Shown: positions 1-7,484, numbered from the stretch's first letter. The stretch is 9,143 nt of DNA from Burkholderiaceae bacterium (GCA_031256125.1 JAIRRE010000159.1:1-9143), one strand, 5' to 3'. Made by a program: numbers and translations. Notes: a model not told the origin generated them from the letters alone.

Positions 1-65
1 TCGGCAGTCAGTTGCATGGATAGAGTGATCGTGCAGATAGAAAAATCCCATTCTATTAGTGTTAA

Positions 66-334
66 CACGCCCTAGCCGATCGGGGTTACGACAGCGATGC
101 GATTGTCCAGAAAGACCAGCGGCAGAGTATGGAAGCGGTTATTCAGCCGCGCAAAACCGCAAGCAACCAAGAAACTACGACAAGCACCTGTACCAATACC
201 AGCACTTGGTGGAAAACGCCTTTTTGCATCTGAAGCGCTGGAGGGGCATAGCTACGCGGTATGCCAAGAGGTCGGCCTCGTTTTTGGCCGCAGTGCAGAT
301 TCGGTGTTTGGCTCTTTGGCTCGATGCCTCGTGA
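66..334 (+). pseudogene. IS5-family transposase, C-terminal remnant, frameshifted
   Basis: This is the last part of a DDE transposase of the IS5 family. From about 75 one frame reads ADRGYDSDAIV, the region around the second catalytic Asp, and continues to EAVIQPRK near 158. The reading then has to shift frame to continue as NRKQPRNYDKHLYQ, then LVENAFLHLKRWRGIATRYA (the C-terminal E-containing signature), and ends at the TGA at 332-334. The shift falls in the run CGCAAAACCGC near 153-163; one extra A would restore a single frame, so a 1-base deletion is the simplest reading. Upstream of 66 the frame meets a stop (TAA at 63-65) and the N-terminal two thirds of the protein is absent, so the copy is both truncated and frameshifted and cannot be active. 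Family assignment rests on the recognised C-terminal motif; the exact IS name is unknown. Confidence 0.82.
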
Positions 335-346
335 CGACGCTATCTA

Positions 347-389
347 ATCATTTCCGATCCAGCCTTGTCTCCTTGTTTGTCAGGCTGCC
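347..389 (-). repeat. Copy A of a short repeat, next to the IS remnant
   Basis: Read on the minus strand, this stretch begins GGCAGCCTGACAAACAAGG and ends CTGGATCGGAAATGAT. The same sequence occurs on the plus strand at 5559-5592, with about four mismatches and without an 8-base insert (AGACAAGG) that looks like a local duplication of GACAAGG. It lies between the transposase stop and the thiDE stop. It could be part of an IS end or a small dispersed repeat; the sequence alone does not decide. Confidence 0.55.
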
Positions 390-407
390 GTATGCTCCAG
401 GCAATCG

Positions 408-2042
408 TCAGGAATAAGGCACATATCCAACGCGGAGCCGGTTGGGCAACGAGGGATGCGGCAGCGCGGGCACAGGCGCGCGCGCGCGCGCACTGCCCTC
501 GGCAATGGCCTGTTGCAGCGCGGGTACGGTGACGGCGAGGTCGTCGCCTAAACCGCGCACCACGCATAGGCCGCCCGCGCCGGTAGCAGCGGTCTGAGCG
601 ATTTGGGCGGGTTGGAGGATGCCGCCAATCGCAACCACTGGACAACCCGCCATGTGTACCCACCAGGCAAGGTTGTCGATGCCTTGTGCGCGCCAAGGCA
701 TCTCTTTGGTCTGGGTCGGCCACACCGGGCCGCAGGCAATGTAGACAGGATCAAGACTGCGTGCGCGCGCCAATTCCCACAGGCTATGGCTGCTCACGCC
801 CAGTCCGAGGCCACTGGTTGCAACTTGAATGCGGCCTTGCACGCCCAGCGCGGCCAGGTCTTCCTGCCCCAGATGCAGACCGAGTGCGTCTGCCGGGCTG
901 CGCCCCATTTCCAGCGCCAGCGCGGTATGGTCATTGATGAACAGGCGCGCGCCAGCTTGTTGACACAACGCGGCGCTGCGCGCTACGGTTTGGCGCAACT
1001 GCGCATACCAGGCATCGTCCGGTTCGTGCGGCGTCTTAATCCGCAATTGCAGCGTGCGCACACCGGCGGCAAGGGCTTGCTGGATGCGCTCTGCACTATC
1101 AACGAGGGCATACAAGCCCAGTTCCTGTTGCGGCGCGGGAGCTGCCCAACGCGCTTGCACGCCTTGCCACCAGGGGGGCAAATCGGCATCGTCGGGCCAT
1201 GACAGAAAGGGCATCAGTTCAGGCTCCGTACCGAAACCGGGCTGCGCCCAAACCGGCCCCGCGCCCTGCCCTGCCGCATAGCCGTGATGCAGGGCGTGCG
1301 CGGTCGCCATTTTGGCGAGCACCACCGCATCGGCAGTGACGAAACCCAGCGCCAGCGCCGCCGCCGCGCTGGTGGCAAAGGTGCAGCCGGTGCCGTGCGT
1401 GTGGTGCGTATTCAGCCGGGGCAGTGCCAGCCACCCGGCGGCTTCGGGCGCATCCAGCCAATCGGCGGCAACGTTGTGTTGATGCGCCGCATCGTCCCCG
1501 CCCGTAATGCACACCGCCGCAGTGCCGTGTTGGCGTAGTCTGGCGGCTAGATCAGCCACCGACACGCTGTCGTCGGCATCGGTCAAACGTCCGGCCTCTC
1601 GCCGGTTGGGCGTAAGCAACGTGGCTCGCGGCAGCAGCAGGTCGCGGTAAGCGTGCAGCGTGGCCGCGTCGGCAAACGGCGCGCCAGTGGATGCCACCAG
1701 CACCGGGTCCACCACCAGCGCCAGCAGCCCTTGTTGCCGCAGCCGGTCCACCCATTCGGCCACCAGCCGCACCTGTTGCGCATTGGACAGCAGTCCAGTC
1801 TTGATGACGCGCGGCGGCAGGTCGTCGGCCAATGCCGCCAATTGGGATTGCAGTTGCGCATAGGGCACCGCGTAGATGTCCGCAACACCGCGCGAGTTCT
1901 GCGCCGTCAGCGCCGCGACCACCGGACACAGGTGTACGCCGAAAGCATCCGCCGCACGCTGGTCGGCGGTCAAGCCCGCGCCGCCGCCGGTGTCATTGCC
2001 CGCGATGCTCCAGATGACGGGTTTGTCTTTGTCGGCAGTCAT
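408..2042 (-). CDS. thiDE: Bifunctional HMP/HMP-P kinase and thiamine-phosphate synthase (ThiD-ThiE fusion)
   Basis: This 544-residue protein joins two cytoplasmic thiamine biosynthesis enzymes. The ThiD half (about 1-265) phosphorylates hydroxymethylpyrimidine. It shows the substrate loop SIAGNDTGGGAGLTAD (12-27) and the ribokinase-type anion hole HGTGC (216-220). After a linker, the ThiE half (about 305-515) condenses HMP-PP with thiazole phosphate. It shows LYALVD (310-315), LQLRIK (331-336), the Mg-binding region INDHTALAL (369-377), LHLGQEDL (389-396), GVSSHS (415-420), GPVWPTQTK (438-446) and VVAIGGI (469-475). A low-complexity tail of about 30 residues follows, partly encoded by a (GC)8 run. 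The ATG at 2042 is chosen because GGGTGA lies about 8 bases upstream; a GTG at 2054, overlapping the thiG stop, would add four residues. Translational coupling to thiG is likely. The fusion is known in betaproteobacteria; both active sites look intact. Confidence 0.93.
   Translation of the reverse strand: MTADKDKPVIWSIAGNDTGGGAGLTADQRAADAFGVHLCPVVAALTAQNSRGVADIYAVPYAQLQSQLAALADDLPPRVIKTGLLSNAQQVRLVAEWVDRLRQQGLLALVVDPVLVASTGAPFADAATLHAYRDLLLPRATLLTPNRREAGRLTDADDSVSVADLAARLRQHGTAAVCITGGDDAAHQHNVAADWLDAPEAAGWLALPRLNTHHTHGTGCTFATSAAAALALGFVTADAVVLAKMATAHALHHGYAAGQGAGPVWAQPGFGTEPELMPFLSWPDDADLPPWWQGVQARWAAPAPQQELGLYALVDSAERIQQALAAGVRTLQLRIKTPHEPDDAWYAQLRQTVARSAALCQQAGARLFINDHTALALEMGRSPADALGLHLGQEDLAALGVQGRIQVATSGLGLGVSSHSLWELARARSLDPVYIACGPVWPTQTKEMPWRAQGIDNLAWWVHMAGCPVVAIGGILQPAQIAQTAATGAGGLCVVRGLGDDLAVTVPALQQAIAEGSARARAPVPALPHPSLPNRLRVGYVPYS
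476..491. repeat. (GC)8 dinucleotide run in the 3' end of thiDE
   Basis: Sixteen bases of uninterrupted alternating GC encode the Ala-Arg repeat (SARARA) in the C-terminal tail of the ThiE half. The run lies after the last conserved ThiE motif, so a slippage event would alter only the tail. Confidence 0.8.
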
Positions 2043-2050
2043 GACGCGGC

Positions 2051-2881
2051 TCACCCGATCAAAAACGGGTTGCCCGTGACCGGCGTGGTGGCGACGGCGA
2101 AATCCTGCCGCGCCATGACACCTGCGCGGAACGCCGCGCGTCCGGCCTCGATGGCTTGCCGGAACGCACCGGCCATGCGCACCGGATCGGGCGACTGACT
2201 GACGGCGGAATTGAGCAGCACCGCGTCATAGCCCATTTCCAGCGCGCGCGCGGCATCGCTGGGCGCGCCGATGCCCGCGTCGATGATGAGCGTGGCATTG
2301 GGCAGGCGTTCGCGCAGCAGGCGCAGCGCAAACGGGTTGACCAGCCCCTGACCGGAACCGATCGGCGCGCCCCAAGGCATCAGCAGCGCGCAACCCGCGT
2401 CCAGCAGGCGTTTGCAGGTCACCAGGTCGTCGGTGCAATACGGGAACACCACAAAACCGGCCTGCACGAGTTCACGCGCCGCCGCCGCCAGTTCCACCGG
2501 GTCGGGTTGCAGCGTGTATTCGTCGCCCACTACTTCGAGCTTGATCCACGGCGTGCCATACAACTCGCGCGCCATGTGCGCCAGTTGCACTGCCTCGCGC
2601 GCGGTGGTACAGCCGGCGGTGTTGGGCAACAGGCGCGCGCCAGTTTCGCGCAGCGTGTCGCCGATCATCCGCACAAAGCCGTGATCGCCGCCGCCGGCCA
2701 ACTGGCGCTTCAGGCCCACCGTCACCACCTGGCTGCCCGATGTGAGCATCGCTTCGCGCAACACCGCGGGCGACGGATACCCGGCCGTGCCGAGCAGAAA
2801 GCGGCTGGTCAATTCGACCTCGCCGACACGCCAGGAATCGGGAGGCATGGGATGTGAGTGAAGCGCTGAGGATTCGGACAT
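2051..2881 (-). CDS. thiG: Thiazole synthase ThiG
   Basis: ThiG forms the thiazole phosphate ring of thiamine from 1-deoxyxylulose 5-phosphate, dehydroglycine and sulfur carried by ThiS thiocarboxylate, in the cytoplasm. The 276-residue protein has the normal length plus a short N-terminal extension. It shows SRFLLGTAGYPS (26-37), LLPNTAGC (84-91), WIKLEVV (112-118) with the Lys (about K114) expected to form the Schiff base with DXP, PWGAPIGSGQGL (169-180) and the phosphate-binding DAGIGAPSDA (201-210) and VLLNSAV (221-227). The ATG at 2881 was chosen; a GTG at 2893 would add four residues, and neither has a clear Shine-Dalgarno. The stop overlaps the start region of thiDE, so the two are co-transcribed. 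Its partners thiS and thiO, which often sit directly upstream, are absent here, so sulfur delivery must depend on genes elsewhere. Confidence 0.95.
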   Translation of the reverse strand: MSESSALHSHPMPPDSWRVGEVELTSRFLLGTAGYPSPAVLREAMLTSGSQVVTVGLKRQLAGGGDHGFVRMIGDTLRETGARLLPNTAGCTTAREAVQLAHMARELYGTPWIKLEVVGDEYTLQPDPVELAAAARELVQAGFVVFPYCTDDLVTCKRLLDAGCALLMPWGAPIGSGQGLVNPFALRLLRERLPNATLIIDAGIGAPSDAARALEMGYDAVLLNSAVSQSPDPVRMAGAFRQAIEAGRAAFRAGVMARQDFAVATTPVTGNPFLIG

Positions 2882-3043
2882 GGCAAAGATCACGCAAGAC
2901 AGCGGGGAGCTTACTACGCGATCATGCGGCGGCAGAAATGAAAGCGGGTCAGCGCGGCTTGGGCGTTATGCTCATATCCGATTGGATACACCCCATCGCC
3001 CACTCCGTTGCCCTAATTCCACGAACTGCGCCGGAACCGCTCC
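2882..3043. other. Spacer between ybdD and thiG, no gene seen
   Basis: These 162 bases separate ybdD from thiG on the same strand. I see no thiS-like reading frame ending in Gly-Gly, no convincing promoter and no complete TPP riboswitch. There is a small hairpin TATCC-GATT-GGATA at 2975-2988, without a T tract. Whether thiG-thiDE is transcribed from here or by read-through from cstA-ybdD cannot be told. Confidence 0.5.
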
Positions 3044-3250
3044 TCAACAACACCGTCCCGCCCCCGACCCATAACGCGCCTTTTGCCGTTCGCGGAAAAA
3101 TTCCTCGTAGGTCATCACGGGCTGGCCGGGGTGCTTGTTGCGCATATGGGCAACGTAGGTGTCATAGTCGGGCAGGCCGACCATCAGGTGCAGCGCCTGG
3201 CCCAGATAGCGCCCCGCGCTGCGCAGTTCGCCGCCGAGACCGGTAAACAT
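3044..3250 (-). CDS. ybdD: YbdD/YjiX family small protein (CstA partner)
   Basis: This 68-residue protein belongs to the YbdD/YjiX (DUF466) family, nearly always encoded directly after CstA-type transporters and thought to be needed for their transport activity. Family hallmarks are [17 protein letters not shown] (14-30), [10 protein letters not shown] (32-41), [15 protein letters not shown] (46-60) and the terminal Cys-Cys. The length matches the family (about 65-70 residues). The ATG at 3250 is chosen because homologues begin with a similar MF... start. The open frame extends upstream, but that part overlaps the end of cstA and does not resemble the family. It begins 22 bases after the cstA stop and is presumably in the same operon; the ribosome binding site is weak (GGGTAGGGAA). 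The exact molecular role is not established. Confidence 0.93.
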   Translation of the reverse strand: MFTGLGGELRSAGRYLGQALHLMVGLPDYDTYVAHMRNKHPGQPVMTYEEFFRERQKARYGSGAGRCC

Positions 3251-3272
3251 CGCCCGATTCCCTACCCTTGGA

Positions 3273-5354
3273 TCAGTGCGCCCCGCCCAGCGCCTGCGCA
3301 GCGGCGGGCAACGGCTGGTAGGGCGTTTCGCGCACCGTGGGTTCAGATGCGCGGCGGGCGCGAATGATGGCCAGCAATCCATAAACGGCGATGCTCACCA
3401 CCACCAGGATGAACAGCCCGGCCAGTGTCGCGCCCACGTAATCGTTGAAAATGATGCGCTGCACTTGCGCGGCGGATTTGGCCGGCGCCAGCACCTTGCC
3501 GGCATCCAGCGCCGCCTGGTATTTGGCCGCGTGGGTGACGAAGCTGACCGCCGGACTGCTATCGAAGATTTTTTGCCAGCCCGCCGTGAGCGTGCAGATC
3601 AGCAGCCACGCCGTCGGCGCCAGCGTGACCCAGGCGTAAGCACCGCGCTTCATCTTGAACAGCACCACGGTGCACAACGTCAAGGCGATAGCGGCCAGCA
3701 TCTGATTGGATATGCCGAACAGCGGCCACAGCGTGTTGATGCCGCCCAGCGGATCGACCACGCCCTGATACAGAAAATAGCCCCACGCCGCCACGCACAA
3801 CGCGGTGGCGATGAGGTTGGCCGGCAGCGATTCGGTGCGCTTGAGGACGGGGACGAAGGTGCCCAGCAAATCTTGCAGCATGAAGCGGCCCGCGCGCGTG
3901 CCCGCATCGACGGCGGTCAGGATGAACAAGGCCTCGAACAAAATGGCAAAGTGGTACCAGAAGGCCATCCATGCCTGCCCGCCCACCACTTGATGCAGGA
4001 TCTGTGCCATGCCCACGGCCAACGTCGGCGCGCCGCCTGCGCGGGCGATGATGCTGCTCTCGCCCACCGCCCGCGCGGTTTGCGCCAGCATGTCGGGCGT
4101 CAGGGTAAAGCCCCAATGGGTAACGGTGTTGGCCACCGCGTCGGGCGCGGTGCCCAGCACCGCCAGCGGCGCATTCATGGCAAAGTAAACACCCGGCTCG
4201 ATGATGCTGGCAGCCACCAGCGCCATGATGGCCACCAGCGATTCCATCAACATGCCGCCGTAGCCGATAAAGCGGGCATTGAGTTCGTTATCCAGCATCT
4301 TGGGCGTGGTGCCTGAGGAGATCAGGGCGTGAAAGCCCGACACCGAACCGCACGCGATGGTAATGAACAAAAACGGGAACAGGTTGCCCGACCATACCGG
4401 CCCGGAACCATCGGCAAAGCGCGTCAGCGCGGGCATTTTCAACTCCGGCGCGACGATCAGAATGCCCACCGCCAGCGCCAAGATGGTGCCGACCTTCAAA
4501 AACGTGGACAGGTAATCGCGCGGTGCCAGCAGCAGCCACACCGGCAGCACGGCGGCAATGAAGCCGTAGCCGATCAGAATCCACGTCAGTTGGACGCCGC
4601 TGAAGGTAAACCACGCCGCCAGAACAGATGAATCGCGCACCTGCTGGCCCAGCACGATGGCGGCCATGAGCAGCACGAAGCCGATGATCGACACTTCCCC
4701 GACGCGGCCCGGGCGGATAAAGCGCATGTAGATGCCCATGAACAGCGCAATCGGAATCGTGGCTGCCACGGTAAATGTGCCCCACGGCGAATTGGTCAGC
4801 GCTTTGACCACGATCAGCGCCAGCACCGCCAGAATGATGATCATGATGAGGAACGCGCCAAACAGGGCAATCACCCCAGGCACTGAACCGAGTTCCATCT
4901 TGACCAAATCGCCCAGCGAACGCCCGTCGCGCCGCGTGGAAATGAACAGCACGATGAAATCCTGCACCGCGCCGGCAAACACCACGCCAGCCAGAATCCA
5001 CAACATACCAGGCAGGTAGCCCATCTGCGCGGCCAGCACCGGACCGACCAGCGGCCCCGCGCCGGCGATGGCGGCGAAATGGTGACCAAACAGCACGTAT
5101 TTATTGGTCGGCACGTAATCCAGACCGTCGTTGTGGCGCACTGCGGGCGTCATGCGGGAACCATCCAACCCCACCACCCGCTGGGCAATGAAGCGGCTGT
5201 AGAAGCGGTACGCGATCAGATACACGCAGACTGCGGCGATCACGATCCAAAGCGCACTGACCCGCTCGCCATGCGCCAGCGCAATCACGCCGAACGCAAA
5301 CGCGCCCAGCAGCGCAATGACAATCCAGATCAAGGTACTGGTGATTCGATTCAT
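3273..5354 (-). CDS. cstA: CstA-family carbon starvation protein, inner-membrane pyruvate/peptide transporter
   Basis: A 693-residue multi-spanning inner-membrane protein, close to the roughly 700 residues of E. coli CstA. Family members are implicated in peptide uptake and in pyruvate transport (CstA and BtsT). The CstA signature is at 84-116: [20 protein letters not shown] followed by [13 protein letters not shown]. It is followed by [20 protein letters not shown]. Many hydrophobic segments are evident, starting with residues 5-28 and 33-50, and a conserved [19 protein letters not shown] block lies in the middle. The ATG at 5354 is preceded on the minus strand by a strong Shine-Dalgarno (GAGGAGAGG, about 5 bases away), which settles the start; the open frame extends further upstream but has no family similarity. 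ybdD follows at once. Substrate choice between pyruvate and peptides cannot be decided from sequence. A candidate promoter and leader hairpin lie upstream. Confidence 0.95.
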   Translation of the reverse strand: MNRITSTLIWIVIALLGAFAFGVIALAHGERVSALWIVIAAVCVYLIAYRFYSRFIAQRVVGLDGSRMTPAVRHNDGLDYVPTNKYVLFGHHFAAIAGAGPLVGPVLAAQMGYLPGMLWILAGVVFAGAVQDFIVLFISTRRDGRSLGDLVKMELGSVPGVIALFGAFLIMIIILAVLALIVVKALTNSPWGTFTVAATIPIALFMGIYMRFIRPGRVGEVSIIGFVLLMAAIVLGQQVRDSSVLAAWFTFSGVQLTWILIGYGFIAAVLPVWLLLAPRDYLSTFLKVGTILALAVGILIVAPELKMPALTRFADGSGPVWSGNLFPFLFITIACGSVSGFHALISSGTTPKMLDNELNARFIGYGGMLMESLVAIMALVAASIIEPGVYFAMNAPLAVLGTAPDAVANTVTHWGFTLTPDMLAQTARAVGESSIIARAGGAPTLAVGMAQILHQVVGGQAWMAFWYHFAILFEALFILTAVDAGTRAGRFMLQDLLGTFVPVLKRTESLPANLIATALCVAAWGYFLYQGVVDPLGGINTLWPLFGISNQMLAAIALTLCTVVLFKMKRGAYAWVTLAPTAWLLICTLTAGWQKIFDSSPAVSFVTHAAKYQAALDAGKVLAPAKSAAQVQRIIFNDYVGATLAGLFILVVVSIAVYGLLAIIRARRASEPTVRETPYQPLPAAAQALGGAH

Positions 5355-5407
5355 AGCCTCTCCTCGTTTATGGGTTATGGATGACGGTCGCGCACTCATC
5401 CCCTCAA

Positions 5408-5433
5408 CCAAGCCCCGGACTGGTGCGGCTTGG
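5408..5433 (-). promoter_or_regulatory. Leader hairpin upstream of cstA
   Basis: A perfect 7-bp inverted repeat (CCAAGCC / GGCTTGG) with a 12-base loop lies between the candidate cstA promoter and the cstA start. There is no T tract, so it is not a simple terminator. A role in mRNA stability or regulation is only a guess. Confidence 0.3.
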
Positions 5434-5453
5434 CCTCCAATGGTGCGCTGAGA

Positions 5454-5481
5454 ATTGTAGAAGCTTGGGGGCGGTCTCCAA
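5454..5481 (-). promoter_or_regulatory. Candidate sigma70-type promoter for cstA-ybdD
   Basis: On the minus strand, TTGGAG (positions 5481-5476) and TACAAT (5459-5454) are separated by 16 bases. The -10 element matches consensus in five of six positions; the -35 is weak. It would give a leader of about 95 bases ahead of cstA. A weak -35 would fit an activator-dependent promoter, as expected for a starvation gene, but no CRP-like site was recognised. Confidence 0.35.
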
Positions 5482-5558
5482 TCCGAAGTGCAACGCTCCA
5501 ACTCCGGGAAAGTTGCAATGGGAACATGTCGCATCCCGCACGATTACCTAATTTATGA

Positions 5559-5592
5559 GGCGGCCTGGCAAACAAGGCTGGATCGGAGCGAT
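5559..5592 (+). repeat. Copy B of a short repeat, upstream of hemH
   Basis: On the plus strand this reads GGCGGCCTGGCAAACAAGG then CTGGATCGGAGCGAT. It matches the minus strand at 347-389 with about four mismatches and one 8-base gap. The two copies are therefore inverted relative to each other and bracket the cstA-ybdD-thiG-thiDE block. It lies in the hemH leader. Confidence 0.55.
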
Positions 5593-5647
5593 ACCACGGC
5601 TTCATCGCCTGGCCCGGCTTATTTGTTGCATCCCCGACAATAGTTCC

Positions 5648-6709
5648 ATGTTTTTCCGCACCGAGCCATCCACGCTTACCGTGCCTGCGGCGACCGGCAT
5701 CCTGCTGTGCAACCTCGGCACGCCTGCAACGCCGACGCCAAGCGCGATGCGGCGTTATCTGCGGGAGTTTTTGACCGATCCGCGCGTGGTGGAGATGCCG
5801 CGCTGGCTGTGGTGGCCGATCCTGCACGGCTATATCCTGCGGCGACGGCCCGCGCAATCGGCGGCGCGCTACCACGCGATCTGGATGCCGGAAGGCTCGC
5901 CGCTGCTGGTCTGGAGCGAACGGCAGGCAGCGCTGCTGCGCCAAGCGCTAGGTACGCGCGGTCACGCGACGCAAGTGGAGGAGCAAACGCCGGTGCATCT
6001 GCGCGTGGCGATGCGCTACGGCGCGCCGTCCATCGCCAGCCGTCTGGACGAACTCAAGGCGCTGGGTTGTACGCGCATCCTGATCGTGCCGCTGTATCCG
6101 CAATACGCCGGCAGCACCACGGCAGCGGTAACGGACGCCGTGGCGTGCTGGATGCGCCGCGTGCGCCGCGTGCCGGAATTGCGTTTCATTGGCGATTTTC
6201 ATGACGACGCGGGTTACATCGACGCACTTGCCGCGCGCGTACGGCAAGCATGGCAGACGGACGGCCCGCCGAACAAGTTGGTGCTCAGTTTTCATGGCCT
6301 GCCCGAGCGCATGGGCGAGCAAGGCGATCCGTACCCCGCGCAGTGCCGCGCGACGGCGCGCTTGCTGGCCGCCAGGCTAGGGTTGCCTGATGACAGGTGG
6401 ATCGTGACCTTTCAGTCGCGCTTTGGCAACGCGCGCTGGCTGCAACCGGCCACTCAAGCGGTGCTGGAACAACTGGGCAGCCAGAAAACAGGCCGCCTGG
6501 ACGTGCTGTGCCCCGGCTTTGTCGCCGACTGTCTGGAAACACTGGAAGAAATCGCGCAGGAAAACCGCGCCACCTTTCTAAACGCGGGCGGCGGCGCGTT
6601 CCGCTACATTCCGTGCCTGAATGACGACCCGGCGTGGATCAGCGCGCTAGCCGACTTGGTGCGGCGGCATTTGCAGGGCTGGCCGGCGGGATGTTCGGTT
6701 GACATTTGA
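5648..6709 (+). CDS. hemH: Ferrochelatase, last step of heme synthesis
   Basis: HemH inserts ferrous iron into protoporphyrin IX to give protoheme. The 353-residue protein has the usual single-domain length. It begins with GILLCNLGTPATPTPSAMRRYLREFL (17-42 region), has MPEGSPLLVWSERQA (80-94), VPLYPQYAGSTTAAV (147-161), the catalytic LVLSFHGLPERM (211-222) with His216, TFQSRFG (254-260), and CPGFVADCLETLEEI (288-302) with the conserved acidic residues that help metal insertion. The ATG at 5648 gives the usual family N-terminus; an upstream in-frame ATG at 5555 would add 31 residues without family similarity and would cover repeat copy B. No clear Shine-Dalgarno precedes 5648, so the start is slightly uncertain. 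hslR follows 11 bases after the stop, a pairing common in Burkholderiales. Confidence 0.95.
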   Translation: MFFRTEPSTLTVPAATGILLCNLGTPATPTPSAMRRYLREFLTDPRVVEMPRWLWWPILHGYILRRRPAQSAARYHAIWMPEGSPLLVWSERQAALLRQALGTRGHATQVEEQTPVHLRVAMRYGAPSIASRLDELKALGCTRILIVPLYPQYAGSTTAAVTDAVACWMRRVRRVPELRFIGDFHDDAGYIDALAARVRQAWQTDGPPNKLVLSFHGLPERMGEQGDPYPAQCRATARLLAARLGLPDDRWIVTFQSRFGNARWLQPATQAVLEQLGSQKTGRLDVLCPGFVADCLETLEEIAQENRATFLNAGGGAFRYIPCLNDDPAWISALADLVRRHLQGWPAGCSVDI

Positions 6710-6720
6710 GGATACCGCCG

Positions 6721-7167
6721 ATGGCTCAACCCCCGGAACGCGAACGCATTGACAAATGGCTGTGGGCCGCGCGTTTTTTCAAGACGCGGGCGCTGGCGGT
6801 GGAGCAGCTCGATCTGGGGCGGGTGCTGGTGGCGGGCAACGTGGCCAAGCCGGCGCGCGAGGTCAAGCCTGGCGACGAGGTGCGGATTCGCCAGGGGGCC
6901 GAGGAACGGGTGCTGGTTGTGCGTGCGCTCTCAATGCAGCGCGGACCGGCGGCAGTGGCGCAAACGCTGTATGAGGAAACGCTTGAAAGCCGCGCGGCGC
7001 GTGAACGTTTAGCCGCCGCGCGCCGGATCGCGCCCGAACCGGCGCTGGCGATTGCGCACGGACGCCCCACCAAACGCGACCGCCGCGTGCTCGATGAACA
7101 GCGGCGCGGCAAACCCGGCCAGATACCGGGCAACTGGGACGACCGCTGGTCTGCGGCGTGGGAGTAG
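6721..7167 (+). CDS. hslR: Hsp15-type S4 RNA-binding heat shock protein
   Basis: Hsp15 binds free 50S ribosomal subunits still carrying a nascent chain and helps recycle them. The 148-residue protein has an N-terminal S4 domain (about 8-68): RIDKWLWAARFFKTRALAVE (9-28), RVLVAGNVAKPAREVKPGDEV (34-54). It has a basic C-terminal extension with the conserved GRPTKRDRR (114-122) and a Trp-rich end. The length fits the family (about 130-150). The ATG at 6721 is chosen because TTGAGGA, overlapping the hemH stop region, supplies a Shine-Dalgarno; an in-frame TTG at 6706 is less likely. It is presumably co-transcribed with hemH. In many relatives grpE comes next, but here the gene is followed by non-coding DNA and an Rhs gene. 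Confidence 0.93.
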   Translation: MAQPPERERIDKWLWAARFFKTRALAVEQLDLGRVLVAGNVAKPAREVKPGDEVRIRQGAEERVLVVRALSMQRGPAAVAQTLYEETLESRAARERLAAARRIAPEPALAIAHGRPTKRDRRVLDEQRRGKPGQIPGNWDDRWSAAWE

Positions 7168-7194
7168 CAGCAATACTGGTGTTGACAGCGAATT

Positions 7195-7222
7195 GGGGTA
7201 GAACAAGCAGTTACCAGGGGCC
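7195..7222 (+). repeat. Left arm of imperfect inverted repeat
   Basis: The arm reads GGGGTAGAACAAGCAGTTAC then CAGGGGCC. Its reverse complement is found at 7395-7427 with a G/A difference, a 5-base insert (CTGTT) and an A/G difference. The 15-base core TAGAACAAGCAGTT plus CCAGGGGCC is shared exactly by both arms. Confidence 0.75.
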
Positions 7223-7394
7223 ATCTTGGTGTCGGGAAAGGTGGTGAGCACAGTTTCCGGCTATCAAAGCTATCGGACACGGTTTGCCGTGCATGTTTTG
7301 GCCGTCCAAACGGGCAGTTCTTGCGCGCGATGAACCAGCGTTGGAAAACTTCAGTTTGGCCGACACCCGCGCCCGTGCTGGCTTTGCGAGGTTT

Positions 7395-7427
7395 GGCCCC
7401 TGGCAACAGAACTGCTTGTTCTATCCC
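7395..7427 (-). repeat. Right arm of imperfect inverted repeat
   Basis: On the minus strand it reads GGGATAGAACAAGCAGTT, CTGTT, GCCAGGGGCC. It pairs with 7195-7222; together they bound about 233 bp. No clear target-site duplication is visible next to the two outer ends. Confidence 0.75.
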
Positions 7428-7430
7428 ATC

Positions 7431-7459
7431 TAGACAGATGATGAATACCAAAATAAGAT
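7431..7459 (+). promoter_or_regulatory. Candidate promoter for rhs
   Basis: TAGACA (7431-7436; five of six bases of the sigma70 -35) and TAAGAT (7454-7459; four of six of the -10) are spaced by exactly 17 bases. The -10 ends 32 bases before the rhs ATG. It starts just outside the right repeat arm. Confidence 0.4.
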
Positions 7460-7479
7460 AGCAAGTACCCAACATCAGC

Positions 7480-7484
7480 AGGAG
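7480..7484 (+). promoter_or_regulatory. Ribosome binding site of rhs
   Basis: AGGAG, 7 bases before the ATG at 7492, is a good Shine-Dalgarno and fixes the start of the Rhs gene. Confidence 0.75.

Noticed and set aside
1..65. More transposase sequence or an IS end at the left edge
   Set aside because: The frame meets a stop at 63-65 and no transposase motif or inverted repeat was recognised in this AT-richer stretch.
2156..2857. Long plus-strand open frame (233 codons) opposite thiG
   Set aside because: Antisense shadow of a well-supported thiG gene, with no recognisable motif.
2882..3043. Possible TPP riboswitch upstream of thiG (GGGGTGT, a small stem, TGAGCATAACGCCC on the minus strand)
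   Set aside because: The pieces only vaguely resemble the first half of the aptamer; the CTGAGA and CCTGAT-type core motifs and the closing P4/P5 part are not present in order.
3276..4316. Long plus-strand open frame (346 codons) opposite cstA
   Set aside because: Its composition (Arg, Gln, His rich) and exact overlap with a clear cstA frame mark it as an antisense artefact of GC-rich coding sequence.
5555..5647. Upstream in-frame ATG extending hemH by 31 residues
   Set aside because: The extension does not resemble ferrochelatase N-termini, has no Shine-Dalgarno, and covers a repeat also found elsewhere in the window.
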